Shown one piece after another: positions 26,461 through 35,043 of a stretch of DNA of 64,000 nucleotides. A program made the position numbers and the translations under genes. Within the stretch, counting starts at the first letter, position 1. Each line of letters starts with the position of its first letter. The stretch lies in assembly GCF_037104765.1 (NCBI RefSeq), contig NZ_JBAWSY010000006.1:62001-126000 (forward strand). Direction: 5' to 3'. The notes beneath the pieces were generated by a model. The model was not told the DNA's origin. It saw nothing but the letters and a program-made list of their open reading frames with translations, and made no database searches. This DNA is from Psychrobacillus mangrovi (GTDB taxonomy: Bacteria > Bacillota > Bacilli > Bacillales_A > Planococcaceae).

Positions 26461-27507
26461 ATGTCTAAAAAGAGATTAACATGGGTAGATGTGACAAAAG
26501 GTTTTTTGATGATTCTAGTTGTAATCGGTCATTATCCTGGAGAATTAGAATTTCCACTCGGAAAATATATATACTGGTTCCATATGCCAGCATTTTTCTT
26601 ATTAAGTGGCCTATTTTTCAAAGAAATTAAAGAAAATGAAAGCTCAAATAAAACGATTAAAAAGAGATTTATGCAACTGATGGTCCCTTATTTATTCTTC
26701 CTAGCGATCATAACAGCTGTTCGATATGGTATGGAGCTATCATTAGGAAACTTTGATTTGTCTTGGTATTTACAAGATATTTGGACACTAGTTATCGGAG
26801 GTCGCTTTGCTCGTGGAGCTTATGGCGTTATCTGGTTTGTAACTACTTTATTTTTCACGTATTTGCTGTTCATTTGGATGACCAAATACTTAAGCCGTGT
26901 AAAACAAATAGTTTTACTAGCAACATTCTACCTCGTAGCACATTTGGAAAGCATTTTCGCAATGCGTGTTATTAGTGGAGCACCAGATGAGGCTTCACAA
27001 ACTATACCGATGCTTTGGAATTTGGATGTTGTCTTAATGGCTATTGTTTACTTTGCCTTAGGCTATTATGCAAAATCCATTTGGATGAACATTACACGTC
27101 CTTGGCTCATTGGGGCAAGCGTCGTGGCAATAGGTGCGGTTATTGCGGACAGGGTCGGATACATTGACTATCATTTAAGTATGAAGTTTTTAAGATATGA
27201 TCACCTATTACTAGATTTAGTCATTCCAATCGCTTTTATTATTGTGATTCTCGGACTTTTCCAACGAATCACAAAAATTTTACCATTAACTTGGCTAGCC
27301 AAAATTGAAAAACACTCCATATCCATTATGTACTTGCATATATTAACAGATATTATTTTGAATGACTATTTCCAATATGGCATCATCGGCTTCACAGCCC
27401 TCGGACTGGTTGTTCCGATTATTATTTCCATAGCCATTCAAAAAATTATTCCATACGGCAAGTTCTTCCTCGGCGATATCCGAGCGAAAAAGCCAATCGA
27501 AATCTAA
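26461..27507 (+). CDS. Membrane acyltransferase, family 3
   Basis: The 348-residue integral membrane protein has about ten hydrophobic helices and the acyltransferase-3 pattern: RLTWVDVTKGFLMILVVIGH at the start (catalytic-type His), then FHMPAFFLLSGLFF. It resembles OafA and sugar O-acetyltransferases that modify surface glycans. The start follows TTGGAGGATGCTGT. It stands alone between the SGNH hydrolase and a bidirectional terminator. Acceptor unknown. Confidence 0.87.
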   Translation: MSKKRLTWVDVTKGFLMILVVIGHYPGELEFPLGKYIYWFHMPAFFLLSGLFFKEIKENESSNKTIKKRFMQLMVPYLFFLAIITAVRYGMELSLGNFDLSWYLQDIWTLVIGGRFARGAYGVIWFVTTLFFTYLLFIWMTKYLSRVKQIVLLATFYLVAHLESIFAMRVISGAPDEASQTIPMLWNLDVVLMAIVYFALGYYAKSIWMNITRPWLIGASVVAIGAVIADRVGYIDYHLSMKFLRYDHLLLDLVIPIAFIIVILGLFQRITKILPLTWLAKIEKHSISIMYLHILTDIILNDYFQYGIIGFTALGLVVPIIISIAIQKIIPYGKFFLGDIRAKKPIEI

Positions 27508-27509
27508 TC

Positions 27510-27545
27510 AAAACGCCTCTTCTCTACTTTAGAAGGGGCGTTTTG
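27510..27545. terminator. Bidirectional terminator after the acyltransferase
   Basis: AAAACGCCTCTTCT and AGAAGGGGCGTTTT form a long hairpin 3 bp past the stop codon, with T runs on both strands. Confidence 0.9.
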
Positions 27546-27568
27546 CATTTTACAATTAGTGGCACTTC

Positions 27569-27670
27569 GAGACCGAATTCATTCTGGAAGCAACCAAATC
27601 CACCCAAGAGCGACCAATCTCACACTATCAGCAACCATTCTAGCTATAACCGCAACCATTTCTCACAATA
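27569..27670. repeat. Array B1: five units of about 21 bp (GCAACCA/GCGACCA)
   Basis: Units start at 27569 (GAGACCGAAT), 27590 (GCAACCAAAT), 27610 (GCGACCAATC), 27631 (GCAACCATTC) and 27652 (GCAACCATTT). The last unit ends TTTCTCACAATA, as in array C. The first 8-10 bases of each unit are conserved and the rest varies. Confidence 0.9.
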
Positions 27671-27753
27671 TCAAGTTATCTTCAGTTGAAACGGTTCATA
27701 TATATCCCGCGTGATGTAATTTTTATCCAATAAATGTTACCAAGTGGTACTTC

Positions 27754-27860
27754 GAGACCAATTCCTCAATAACCGAGATTAAATTTCCCGAAACCGAGAC
27801 TAACCAACTCAGAACCGAGACCCGTTTTCCCATTACCGAGACCATTTCTCAAAGTAAGAG
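27754..27860. repeat. Array B2: five 21-bp units (ACCGAGAC)
   Basis: GAGA starts at 27754, 27775, 27796, 27817 and 27838: five units, exact 21-bp period. Most units end in ACC before the next GAGAC. The last unit, GAGACCATTTCTCAAAG, parallels the last units of B1 and C. It abuts the DUF4181 stop codon. Confidence 0.92.
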
Positions 27861-28265
27861 TTATACAAAACTAAGCAAATCAAAATCGATTATTATAGCT
27901 ATTGCGAGCGCTAAGATAACACCTTCACTAATAGTAAGAATATATCGTTTAGAGCCCTCCAAATACCTCCATTCAAAAAAGGCACTTACTCCATATTCAA
28001 TCACTACATTGAAAAAGTATATAAATAGTAAAAGGTTTATTGAAAAATCCTCATTCAACATATAGAAAGTGGCCCAGATCGTTGCAATAAATAAAGCTAT
28101 TCTTATAACCCAATCAATTTTTCTATGTAATTCATTTATATGGTTGTAAGAAAAGAATTCCTTCTTCTCTTTTTCTATATTAAATACTTTTCTCAAAATT
28201 AGCTTAACTACTGATATTAAAGCAAAAATAATCAACATAAAAAATATGAAGCTTATCCATATCAT
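27861..28265 (-). CDS. DUF4181-like small membrane protein
   Basis: The 134-residue protein has four hydrophobic helices. The segment KVFNIEKEKKEFFSYNHINE follows the first helix, which resembles DUF4181 proteins of Bacillales. Function is unknown. The 21-bp repeat arrays B1/B2 lie immediately past its stop codon and array C about 200 bp upstream of its start, so the gene is bracketed by related arrays in the same orientation. A weak ribosome-binding site (GGAGTGATTAT) precedes the ATG. Confidence 0.7.
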   Translation of the reverse strand: MIWISFIFFMLIIFALISVVKLILRKVFNIEKEKKEFFSYNHINELHRKIDWVIRIALFIATIWATFYMLNEDFSINLLLFIYFFNVVIEYGVSAFFEWRYLEGSKRYILTISEGVILALAIAIIIDFDLLSFV

Positions 28266-28469
28266 ATAATCACTCCTACATCTAAATAAATTCGGAACAC
28301 CATAAATAGTAAGACATCACCTTAGATACAGTTTATACGTGTTTAATGACATATAAGATTCATTAATTGGAATATTTTTCTTCCACTCTCTTCAATAAAC
28401 ATCATTAAGTTAACTTTCAATAAGCAGCTATGTATTTTTTATCCAGTAAAAGACACAAAATGTCTAAGC

Positions 28470-28580
28470 GAGACCAAATCACCTGTATAAGCAACCAATT
28501 CTAGCCGAACCGCGACCAATTCCCTCCCTTGAGCAACCAATTTTAGCCCAAAAGCGACCATTTCTCACAATAAGAAGTTG
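28470..28580. repeat. Array C: five 21-bp units (GCAACCAATT/GCGACCAATT)
   Basis: Units start at 28470 (GAGACCAAAT), 28491 (GCAACCAATT), 28512 (GCGACCAATT), 28533 (GCAACCAATT) and 28554 (GCGACCATTT): five copies at exactly 21 bp. The last ends TTTCTCACAATAAGAAGTT, very close to the end of B1. Confidence 0.93.
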
Positions 28581-28604
28581 ACTCTATGAGATTCACAACA
28601 AATA

Positions 28605-28636
28605 AAAAAAGCTCTTTGCATTTTTGCAAAGAGCCA
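28605..28636 (-). terminator. Minus-strand terminator upstream of toxin locus 1
   Basis: GCTCTTTGCA (28611-28620) pairs with TGCAAAGAGC (28625-28634). On the minus strand a T7 run follows, so it stops transcripts running leftwards from the toxin/purU side. Confidence 0.8.
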
Positions 28637-28711
28637 TCTAACCAAACAAGCTATTTATACAATAATTATCGAAATTCTATTAAAAAATAGAACACTTATT
28701 CGTATTTATGT

Positions 28712-28773
28712 TATAATACAAATACAATTGCATGGGCAGAGTGGGCGGTTGGTCACTTCCTTCTAAGGAGGTG
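28712..28773 (+). promoter_or_regulatory. Promoter and sequestered ribosome-binding site of toxin 1
   Basis: A TATAAT box is at 28712-28717. The leader GAGTGGGCGGTTGGTCACTT leads to CACTTCCTT, which can pair with AAGGAGGTG, hiding the ribosome-binding site. All three toxin loci keep the leader motif and this pairing. Confidence 0.75.
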
Positions 28774-28779
28774 ATGCCA

Positions 28780-28887
28780 GTGAACACATACGAAACGATT
28801 AATTTGTTGATTCAGCTAAGTGCTGTTATGTTAGCAGCATTTTCAATCGTTGTGACATTGATTATTTTCTTTGTAAAAAAGAAATAA
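28780..28887 (+). CDS. Putative holin-like toxin (type I toxin), copy 1
   Basis: The 35-residue peptide begins (GTG start) MNTYETINLLIQLSAVMLAA, continues as one hydrophobic helix (FSIVVTLIIFF) and ends VKKK. This matches the Hol_Tox family of holin-like peptides, which are membrane-acting type I toxins. It has a strong AGGAGG that can be sequestered in the leader. Its 3' end overlaps an antisense RNA with its own promoter and terminator. Copies 2 and 3 lie at 37241 and 57583. Toxicity is inferred from the family. Confidence 0.88.
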   Translation: MNTYETINLLIQLSAVMLAAFSIVVTLIIFFVKKK

Positions 28888-29003
28888 CCGTCCCTCAGCA
28901 AAGGTTTGACGGTTATTTCTGACCTCGGACCAGCCGCTCTTTCTGCGGTTTGCGGTTGTGGGGCTGGATATTCGCGTATCCAGTCTTTTTAGTATATGTT
29001 TCT
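28873..29003 (-). ncRNA. Antisense (antitoxin) RNA of toxin locus 1
   Basis: On the minus strand TTGAAT (29038-29033), 17 bp, TATAAT (29015-29010) predicts a start near 29003. The hairpin AGAAATAACCGTC/GACGGTTATTTCT (28920-28880) followed by T6 predicts an end near 28873. The RNA of about 130 nt would overlap the toxin 3' UTR and its last codons. Locus 2 has the same promoter spacing and terminator. Confidence 0.82.
28964..28990 (+). terminator. Terminator of toxin mRNA 1
   Basis: CTGGATA-TTCGCG-TATCCAG followed by TCTTTTT, about 80 bp after the toxin stop codon. Confidence 0.88.
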
Positions 29004-29096
29004 ACTTATATTATATACAGAATCGTGAACCCATTCAACCTATATGAGTATTTCCATCTATTACAAATTTCACATATTTGTGTCATTACAGGTTAC

Positions 29097-29999
29097 TTAA
29101 TGAAACACAATTGTTTTATTATCTTGCACGATAATTCGATTTTCTAAATGCCATTTTACTGCTTTAGCAAGAACACGCCGTTCGATTTTGCGACCAATTT
29201 TCTTTAAATCTGTTACATCGTCTCGATGATTCACTCGTTCTACGTCTTGTTCAATAATTGGCCCTTCATCTAGATTATTCGTTACATAATGAGAAGTTGC
29301 ACCAATTAGTTTCACACCTCGTTCAAAAGCACGTTCATATGGGCCTGCGCCGATAAATGCTGGCAAGAAGGAATGGTGAATATTGATGATGCGATTTTCA
29401 AAATGACGTACAAAATCAGGCGTTAATATTTGCATATAACGCGCAAGGATTAATAGATCTACTTTATATTCTTCCATGAGACGAATTTGCTCTGCTTCAA
29501 CTTGCTTTCGAATATCTTTGTTCGCTGGAATATAATAATATGGAATACCTAATGCTTCCACAAATGGGCGTGCATCTTCATGATTACTAATGACAACAAC
29601 AATATCCGTATCTAAATCGCCATTTTGCCATTCCCACAAAAGCTCCATCAAACAGTGCGGCTCTTTCGAAACAAATATAGCAGAACGCTTCCGCTCATTT
29701 GGATAGGCAAATTCATAATCCATGGAATGCGTTGTAGCAATTTCCTCAAAATCTTTCTCCATGTTCGCAGACTTCTCTGCCAAATGATCACAGTGATACT
29801 CGATCCTAATAAAAAAAGTACCGTTCTCTGGGTCACTGGAGTACTGACTTGATTCAATAATATTGGAATCGTAGTTATGCAAAAATGTCGAAAGAACAGA
29901 TACAATACCTGGTTTATCTGGACATTTCACTAACAAGCGTCCTCTATTTTCAAGTTGCTTATTATGTTTTTCTAACTTCACTTTGACTTCTGTTTCCAT
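29097..29999 (-). CDS. purU: Formyltetrahydrofolate deformylase
   Basis: PurU hydrolyses 10-formyltetrahydrofolate to formate and tetrahydrofolate, balancing one-carbon pools and feeding PurT-type purine synthesis. The 300-residue product has an N-terminal ACT-like domain (GRLLVKCPDKPGIVSVLS) and a formyltransferase domain with ISNHEDARPFVEALGIPYYY and the active-site INIHHSFLPAFIGAGPYERA region. ATG at 29999 (METEVKVKL) is chosen because GGGAGAGGG lies upstream; a longer frame starts 13 codons earlier without support. It is a single gene. Confidence 0.96.
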   Translation of the reverse strand: METEVKVKLEKHNKQLENRGRLLVKCPDKPGIVSVLSTFLHNYDSNIIESSQYSSDPENGTFFIRIEYHCDHLAEKSANMEKDFEEIATTHSMDYEFAYPNERKRSAIFVSKEPHCLMELLWEWQNGDLDTDIVVVISNHEDARPFVEALGIPYYYIPANKDIRKQVEAEQIRLMEEYKVDLLILARYMQILTPDFVRHFENRIINIHHSFLPAFIGAGPYERAFERGVKLIGATSHYVTNNLDEGPIIEQDVERVNHRDDVTDLKKIGRKIERRVLAKAVKWHLENRIIVQDNKTIVFH

Positions 30000-30085
30000 A
30001 ATGTGTATGACCCTCTCCCAATATATTAATTTTATCATTATCCATCATAATACATTTCTTCTCAAGCTTTTTTAATTTTCCAAAT

Positions 30086-30127
30086 AAAAAAACCTGTATG
30101 ATAAACAATCGTTTATCACACAGGCAC
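30086..30127 (-). terminator. Terminator of the LysM-3D gene
   Basis: CCTGTATGATAAAC and GTTTATCACACAGG form a long hairpin. On the minus strand T7 follows, just past the stop codon at 30132. Confidence 0.85.
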
Positions 30128-30131
30128 TCTG

Positions 30132-30908
30132 TTAATTGATTACTTTGATCTTTACTTTTTTAACTCCCCATTGCATAGCACTTTCATATGTCGGGATAAA
30201 TACATCGATTTTATTCCCTTTAATAGCCCCGCCAGTGTCACCAGCGATCGCTTCGCCGTATCCTTCCACCCATACCTTTGAACCAAGTGGAATGATTCGA
30301 GGATCAACTGCAATTACTTTTTGATCGGGATTGGCACGTAAGTCAATTCCATAAGCGGTCGTTCCCGAACAGCCCTCACAGTATGCTGTATAGGCGGTCG
30401 CTGTAACGACCATCTCTGCCCCCTCCCCTATTGGAGGGGCAGAAACAATTGGTTGAGAAACCTCGATGGTTGGAGTCTCCACGTTTGATGATGAAGCGAC
30501 CCGCTTCACTGGCTCGAATTCAGCAAGCTCCACCACGTCCTCCTCATTACCACTTACGATTAGTACATCATCAGGATGAATTAAATCAGTCGTAAGACCA
30601 TTCCAACTGATAAGAGCTGCCAAGGTAATATTATTCGCCTCTGCAATCCTATACAGGTTATCGCCCTTCACAACGGTATACGTTTTAGGCTCAGGTTCAG
30701 GTTCCACTTCTATTTCTGCCCGTAAATTTAATGCATCCTGGAAATGTACGTAAAATGCCTCTTCTATGATTGCTCTCTCTTCTATTAAATCAGGAGAGAT
30801 CGATAATTCCTCTTCATTAGTGGCGACATTAAAAAGCTCAGATGCATGCGCGACAGAATTCGTCACAAATACGAATAGCAGTACAAACAATATACTTCTA
30901 ACTTTCAA
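30132..30908 (-). CDS. Secreted LysM and 3D-domain cell-wall protein, copy 1
   Basis: The 258-residue protein has a signal peptide (cleavage near AHA-SE), one LysM repeat (YTVVKGDNLYRIAEANNITL, about residues 76-120), a low-complexity linker, and a C-terminal 3D domain. The 3D domain has VTATAYTAYCEGCSGTTAYG, AVDPRIIPLGS and GDTGGAIKG, with the three conserved aspartates. YocH and related Bacillus proteins with this layout bind peptidoglycan, and the 3D fold resembles lytic transglycosylase cores. A close paralogue is at 37519-38178, and each lies near a copy of the holin-like toxin. Confidence 0.92.
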   Translation of the reverse strand: MKVRSILFVLLFVFVTNSVAHASELFNVATNEEELSISPDLIEERAIIEEAFYVHFQDALNLRAEIEVEPEPEPKTYTVVKGDNLYRIAEANNITLAALISWNGLTTDLIHPDDVLIVSGNEEDVVELAEFEPVKRVASSSNVETPTIEVSQPIVSAPPIGEGAEMVVTATAYTAYCEGCSGTTAYGIDLRANPDQKVIAVDPRIIPLGSKVWVEGYGEAIAGDTGGAIKGNKIDVFIPTYESAMQWGVKKVKIKVIN

Positions 30909-31007
30909 TACTAGTTCCTCCTAACAAGTAATCTTTCAATTACTTAAATTTGAACTCAGTATTGCCCAATATCTTTGAAAAACATACATTCTAATAAAAA
31001 ACAAAGA

Positions 31008-31058
31008 AACCACCCTCCAAAACAACTAAAATCTGTTTTGAAAAGTGGCTTCCTTTTA
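31008..31058 (-). terminator. Terminator of the catechol operon
   Basis: On the minus strand GAAGCCACTTTTCAAAACA pairs imperfectly with TGTTTTGGAGGGTGGTTTC, followed by T-rich sequence, about 90 bp past the catB stop codon. Confidence 0.65.
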
Positions 31059-31147
31059 GCAATCTAAATCACACTTAAATTCGGATAAAACGAATACCAT
31101 GAACTAATTAAACTTGCATATTTTCTACTATTTTTGTGCAACCAAAG

Positions 31148-32263
31148 TTAAAGCTTTCTAGCATAATGCTTCACTTTTTCGCGGTCGATTTCCATCCCAA
31201 AGCCTGGTCCATTCGGAATCACCACTTCAAAGTTTTCATATTGCATTTCATTCACTGTGATATTGTCTTTGAACAATAAAGGACCGAAAATCTCTGTACC
31301 AAATTTCATTTCAGGAATAGTTGCATATAAGTGTGCACAAATAGCAGTACCTAAGCTAGATTCAATCATTGTACCGCCGTATAAACCGAGGCCAGCTGCT
31401 TCTGCAATACTAGCTACCTTCTTCGTTTGTGTTAATCCTCCAGCTTTACAAGGTTTCAACGCGATGCTATTTCCTGCACGATGCTTCGCGATTTGGAATA
31501 CTTCTTGTACACTGTTTGCGGCTTCATCCGCCATAATCGGTACCTTGAATCGTGAAGTGAGCCTTGCCATCCCTTCATAATTCCACGTTGGAAGTGGCTG
31601 CTCAACCATCGATACGCCTCCATCTTCTAATGCGGCGATACAATAATTCGCTGTGTCCTCATCCCATGCTTGATTTACATCGACTGTAATACGAGCTTGG
31701 TCACCAACTGCTTCCTTTATCTTCCGAACATGTTCCACATTTTTAAAAGGATCGCCCTTACCTATTTTCAATTTGAAGATGTTATGACGTTTTTGATGTA
31801 AAAACTCTTTCGCTTCTTCAATGTCGGTTTCCGTTTTCCCGCTCGCTAGTGTCCAAGCTATCGGCAATGAAGTATGGATCTGTCCTCCGAATAATTCGTA
31901 AGCTGGAACACCTTTACTTCTTGCAGCCAGGTCGACGATCGCTGCTTCCACAACCGTTTTCGCAAAATTATTCCCTCTAACTTGCTTCGACACTTCATAC
32001 ATAATTTTATCGAAGTGAATAGGGTCTTTCCCGATTACAAGTGGCGCAATATACGTATCAATATTTGCTTTAATTGCTTCTGGAGTTGACTCTCCGTATG
32101 AAGCACCACCAATGGTCGCAACTTCGGACCAGCCTTCGTTTCCTTCTTCGTCCGTTACGCAACCAACTACAATTGTTTGTGAAACAATCGTATGCATCGC
32201 TAATTGATGGGGGCGTATAGTAGGTAAATCTAAAATATATACATCAAATGATTTTATTTTCAT
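31148..32263 (-). CDS. catB: Muconate cycloisomerase
   Basis: The enolase-superfamily enzyme of 371 residues converts cis,cis-muconate to muconolactone. It has the KxK base in FKLKIGKG, metal ligands in VDVNQAW, VEQPLP and MADEA, and a C-terminal GGTMIESSLGTA segment typical of muconate cycloisomerases. L-Ala-D/L-Glu epimerases are related, but the linked catechol dioxygenase decides for CatB. ATG at 32263 is likely, with TTG two codons upstream as an alternative. It is last in catA-transporter-catB, transcribed away from the IclR-type regulator. No catC is present in the window. Confidence 0.88.
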   Translation of the reverse strand: MKIKSFDVYILDLPTIRPHQLAMHTIVSQTIVVGCVTDEEGNEGWSEVATIGGASYGESTPEAIKANIDTYIAPLVIGKDPIHFDKIMYEVSKQVRGNNFAKTVVEAAIVDLAARSKGVPAYELFGGQIHTSLPIAWTLASGKTETDIEEAKEFLHQKRHNIFKLKIGKGDPFKNVEHVRKIKEAVGDQARITVDVNQAWDEDTANYCIAALEDGGVSMVEQPLPTWNYEGMARLTSRFKVPIMADEAANSVQEVFQIAKHRAGNSIALKPCKAGGLTQTKKVASIAEAAGLGLYGGTMIESSLGTAICAHLYATIPEMKFGTEIFGPLLFKDNITVNEMQYENFEVVIPNGPGFGMEIDREKVKHYARKL

Positions 32264-32314
32264 ATTCAACCAACTTTCTTTTTTACTCTATTTTCGACGA
32301 CGTAATAGCACTAC

Positions 32315-33973
32315 TTATTTTAAAGCCTCTGGATATTCAAATTGATTGATACCGAATACGATTGGAAGCACGAAATACACAAACAGGAGAATTAGAATAA
32401 ATGCCAGTACCGTTAACCCAGTACCTTTTCTCAGCATATCCATCATTGTAATTTTGCCAGTCGCAAAGATTATTGCGTTGGATGGAGTTCCAATTGGCAA
32501 CATGAACGCGAAACCGGCTCCCATCGCAACTGCTGTCATAAGCGGAAGTGGGTGGACGTCCATAGCTAGTGCAAGCGCTGCAGTAATCGGAACAAGAATC
32601 GTTACTGTAGCAGTATTTGGTGTCATTTGTGTCATACCAATACCTAGCAGTGTAGTTACAGCTAGAAGCATAAGGTAGGACGTACCTTCAAGTAATAATA
32701 ACTGGTTCCCGATCCAGCTTGCCAAATCCGTTCCATTAAAGCCAGCAGCAAGTGCAAGACCACCGCCAACTAAGAGAAGAACGTCCCAAGGCATATTCTT
32801 CAGTGAATCCTTTCCGAGAATGCGTTCGCCTGGTTTGTTAGTAGATGGAATAAGGTGCAACAGAACTGCCGCTACCATAGCAATCATCGTATCACTTATA
32901 CCCGGGATGATATCGCTCCATAGGAACGTTCTAGTCATCCACATAAAGCCAGTTAAACAGAAAATGGTCAATACGATTTTTTCTTCATACGACATTTTAC
33001 CGAGTTCTATTTTCCGATCGAGCACGAATTGCTTGCCATTCTTGATTTTTTTAACTTTCATTGGATAGGCAATTTTTGTAATATAAAAAATTGAAAACAA
33101 CATCAGCAATCCAGTAAGCGGGAAAGCGAAAAGGAAAAATTGCGCAAAGGAAATTTCAAACCCTAATAGTTCACTGGCAAGCCCTGCAAGCACAAGGTTT
33201 GTCGGTGTTCCAATCAAGGTTGCGCTTCCTCCAATTGTTCCTCCAAAGCCGATTGCAAAGACAATGGATTTAGTGAATTTCATTTCTTCTTCTACTGAAT
33301 GCACATTGTCTTCTTTCATAAGGGTCACAACTTTCGCAATGATAGCTGTACCGATTGGAATCATTAACATAACTGTGGCCATATTCGAAACCCACATAGA
33401 TATTAAGCCTGTTGCCAGCATGAATCCTAGAACGAGCCCTGGTGTACTGGCGCCCACGGCACTAATAATCGTAATCGCAATTCTTTCATGGAGATTCCAA
33501 CGTTCAAGAGCCAAGGCGAGCGCAAAACCTCCGATGAATAAGAAAATTAGAGGATTCCCGTAACTTGCGGCTGCCACGCCTTCTCCTACTGCCCCTAACA
33601 GTGGCAATAAAACCAATGGCATAAGCGATGTAATTCCTAGTGGAATAGATTCTAAAATCCACCATACTGCGATCCATGCTGTAATGGCGAGGACAGATCT
33701 TCCTTCATCACTTAGTCCTGGTAGAGGCATGAAAAACAATATTAGTAGAAATAGTAGTGGCCCTAAAAAAAGACCGACCATTTGTGTCGTACTATAGGAA
33801 TTGCTAGGTTTTGTCTCTACGTTCCTCGTAGACTTCATTTTTACGCCCTGCAAATTAGCAGTTGTTACCCCAGAACTACTTTGATTTCTAAGCTCAGCCA
33901 TAGTCACCATATCTATTGTATTACGATGTGATTTCCACAGACTTTGATTGATTTCTTTGAAAGAAAACTTCAT
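32315..33973 (-). CDS. DASS/SLC13-family anion:sodium symporter
   Basis: The 552-residue membrane protein has about twelve transmembrane helices and the DASS signatures NMATVMLMIPIGTAI near residue 196, GTPTNLVLAGL and GTPSNAIIFATG (the paired substrate loops). A hydrophilic N-terminal extension of about 60 residues is unusual. The family imports di- and tricarboxylates or related anions. Placed between catA and catB, it may import muconate or an aromatic acid feeding catechol; this is inference from context. Confidence 0.87.
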   Translation of the reverse strand: MKFSFKEINQSLWKSHRNTIDMVTMAELRNQSSSGVTTANLQGVKMKSTRNVETKPSNSYSTTQMVGLFLGPLLFLLILFFMPLPGLSDEGRSVLAITAWIAVWWILESIPLGITSLMPLVLLPLLGAVGEGVAAASYGNPLIFLFIGGFALALALERWNLHERIAITIISAVGASTPGLVLGFMLATGLISMWVSNMATVMLMIPIGTAIIAKVVTLMKEDNVHSVEEEMKFTKSIVFAIGFGGTIGGSATLIGTPTNLVLAGLASELLGFEISFAQFFLFAFPLTGLLMLFSIFYITKIAYPMKVKKIKNGKQFVLDRKIELGKMSYEEKIVLTIFCLTGFMWMTRTFLWSDIIPGISDTMIAMVAAVLLHLIPSTNKPGERILGKDSLKNMPWDVLLLVGGGLALAAGFNGTDLASWIGNQLLLLEGTSYLMLLAVTTLLGIGMTQMTPNTATVTILVPITAALALAMDVHPLPLMTAVAMGAGFAFMLPIGTPSNAIIFATGKITMMDMLRKGTGLTVLAFILILLFVYFVLPIVFGINQFEYPEALK

Positions 33974-34067
33974 TTATCTCTCCCCTTTACCCCTATGTAT
34001 TTTGTTAAGTTATTTCTAGATAGAATATAGCTGTCAAGTTTTTCTCGACAGCTATGGAAAGAGTTAC

Positions 34068-34835
34068 TTATATAGTTCGCATAACAAAGTTCAAAGATGC
34101 TTCTTTATAGTCAACTTTATCGATAAGTTTTGTTGTAAGAGTTGAGCGAACACCACTAGCAACATCTGTTTCTAACCATTTGTCCCCTTCAAAAAACACT
34201 TGAGTTATCAATGTTTCATGACCTTCATGCTCAAACTTAATATGGATATGGGCTGGACGGTATGCATGGTATCCAGCGGCGAAGGTAAATTCACCAGTAG
34301 GCCCATTCGTTGGAATTTGATATGGTATCGGAACGATTGATTCTACTTCAAAATTCCCGTTCTCATCTGTATAAAACTGTCCTCTTAAATTGAAATCTGG
34401 CGCAGTAGAATCATAGTTTGAATACAATCCATCTGCATCATCTTGCCACCACTCTACTTTTGTTTTTCCGATTGGACCATTTACTGAGCTCACATTACCA
34501 AAGAATCTCAACTTATCTCCTGGCTCGTCAGGTCTCTGCGGAATAACTACCTTAGAACCTTCAAGTAATGGTGAATTCTCTTCATAATAAGGTCCAAGCA
34601 GAGATGGCTCTGTACCTGGTAAATCTTTATATTTTGCTTCTAATACATATGTTTCTACGAAAACGTCTAAGAATAAAGGAATTTCTCCACTTCTACCTAA
34701 ACGATCTGCCCATTTTACAAAATTCGTATACTCTTCATGGTTAAATTGTTGCTCATCTAAGAAAGCTTTCATGTGTTTTACAAAACCTTCGTAAGCTTCC
34801 AATACCCGCGTATTTTTAACTGCTGTTTCTCCCAT
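34068..34835 (-). CDS. catA: Catechol 1,2-dioxygenase (intradiol)
   Basis: The 255-residue intradiol dioxygenase cleaves catechol to cis,cis-muconate using non-haem Fe(III). It has the N-terminal helical domain of catechol dioxygenases and the iron ligands: Tyr in GLYSNYD, Tyr in PIPYQIPTNGP and two His in YRPAHIHIKF. The sequence LLGPYYEENSP is typical. Hydroxyquinol dioxygenases are similar and cannot be fully excluded. It heads the operon and is divergent from the IclR gene across a palindromic operator. The start follows GAGGGGGAA. Confidence 0.92.
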   Translation of the reverse strand: MGETAVKNTRVLEAYEGFVKHMKAFLDEQQFNHEEYTNFVKWADRLGRSGEIPLFLDVFVETYVLEAKYKDLPGTEPSLLGPYYEENSPLLEGSKVVIPQRPDEPGDKLRFFGNVSSVNGPIGKTKVEWWQDDADGLYSNYDSTAPDFNLRGQFYTDENGNFEVESIVPIPYQIPTNGPTGEFTFAAGYHAYRPAHIHIKFEHEGHETLITQVFFEGDKWLETDVASGVRSTLTTKLIDKVDYKEASLNFVMRTI

Positions 34836-34973
34836 TGCGATTTCCCCCTCGATTGTAGTCTAATTTTTTCTTATTTTGCCTTCAACATTCTGATAAAATG
34901 GTAAATGTAACCGCATTCATTTATTACTAAAAATAATTTAAATCTACAAACAAGTACTTGCTTTTCCAATACC

Positions 34974-35000
34974 ATTATTGTACGCTATACGTACAATAAT
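34974..35000. promoter_or_regulatory. Palindromic operator between catA and the IclR regulator
   Basis: ATTATTGTAC (34974-34983) and GTACAATAAT (34991-35000) form a perfect 10-bp inverted repeat with a 7-bp spacer; a further half site TTCGTAC follows near 35007. It is the likely IclR-type binding site. Confidence 0.72.
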
Positions 35001-35043
35001 ATTCTATTCGTACAAGTTAATCTTATCATAGGGGGTCATATCT

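Noticed and set aside
27569..28580. CRISPR array
   Set aside because: The period is 20-21 bp with no unique spacers of 30 bp or more, the conserved core is under 12 bp, and no cas genes are near.
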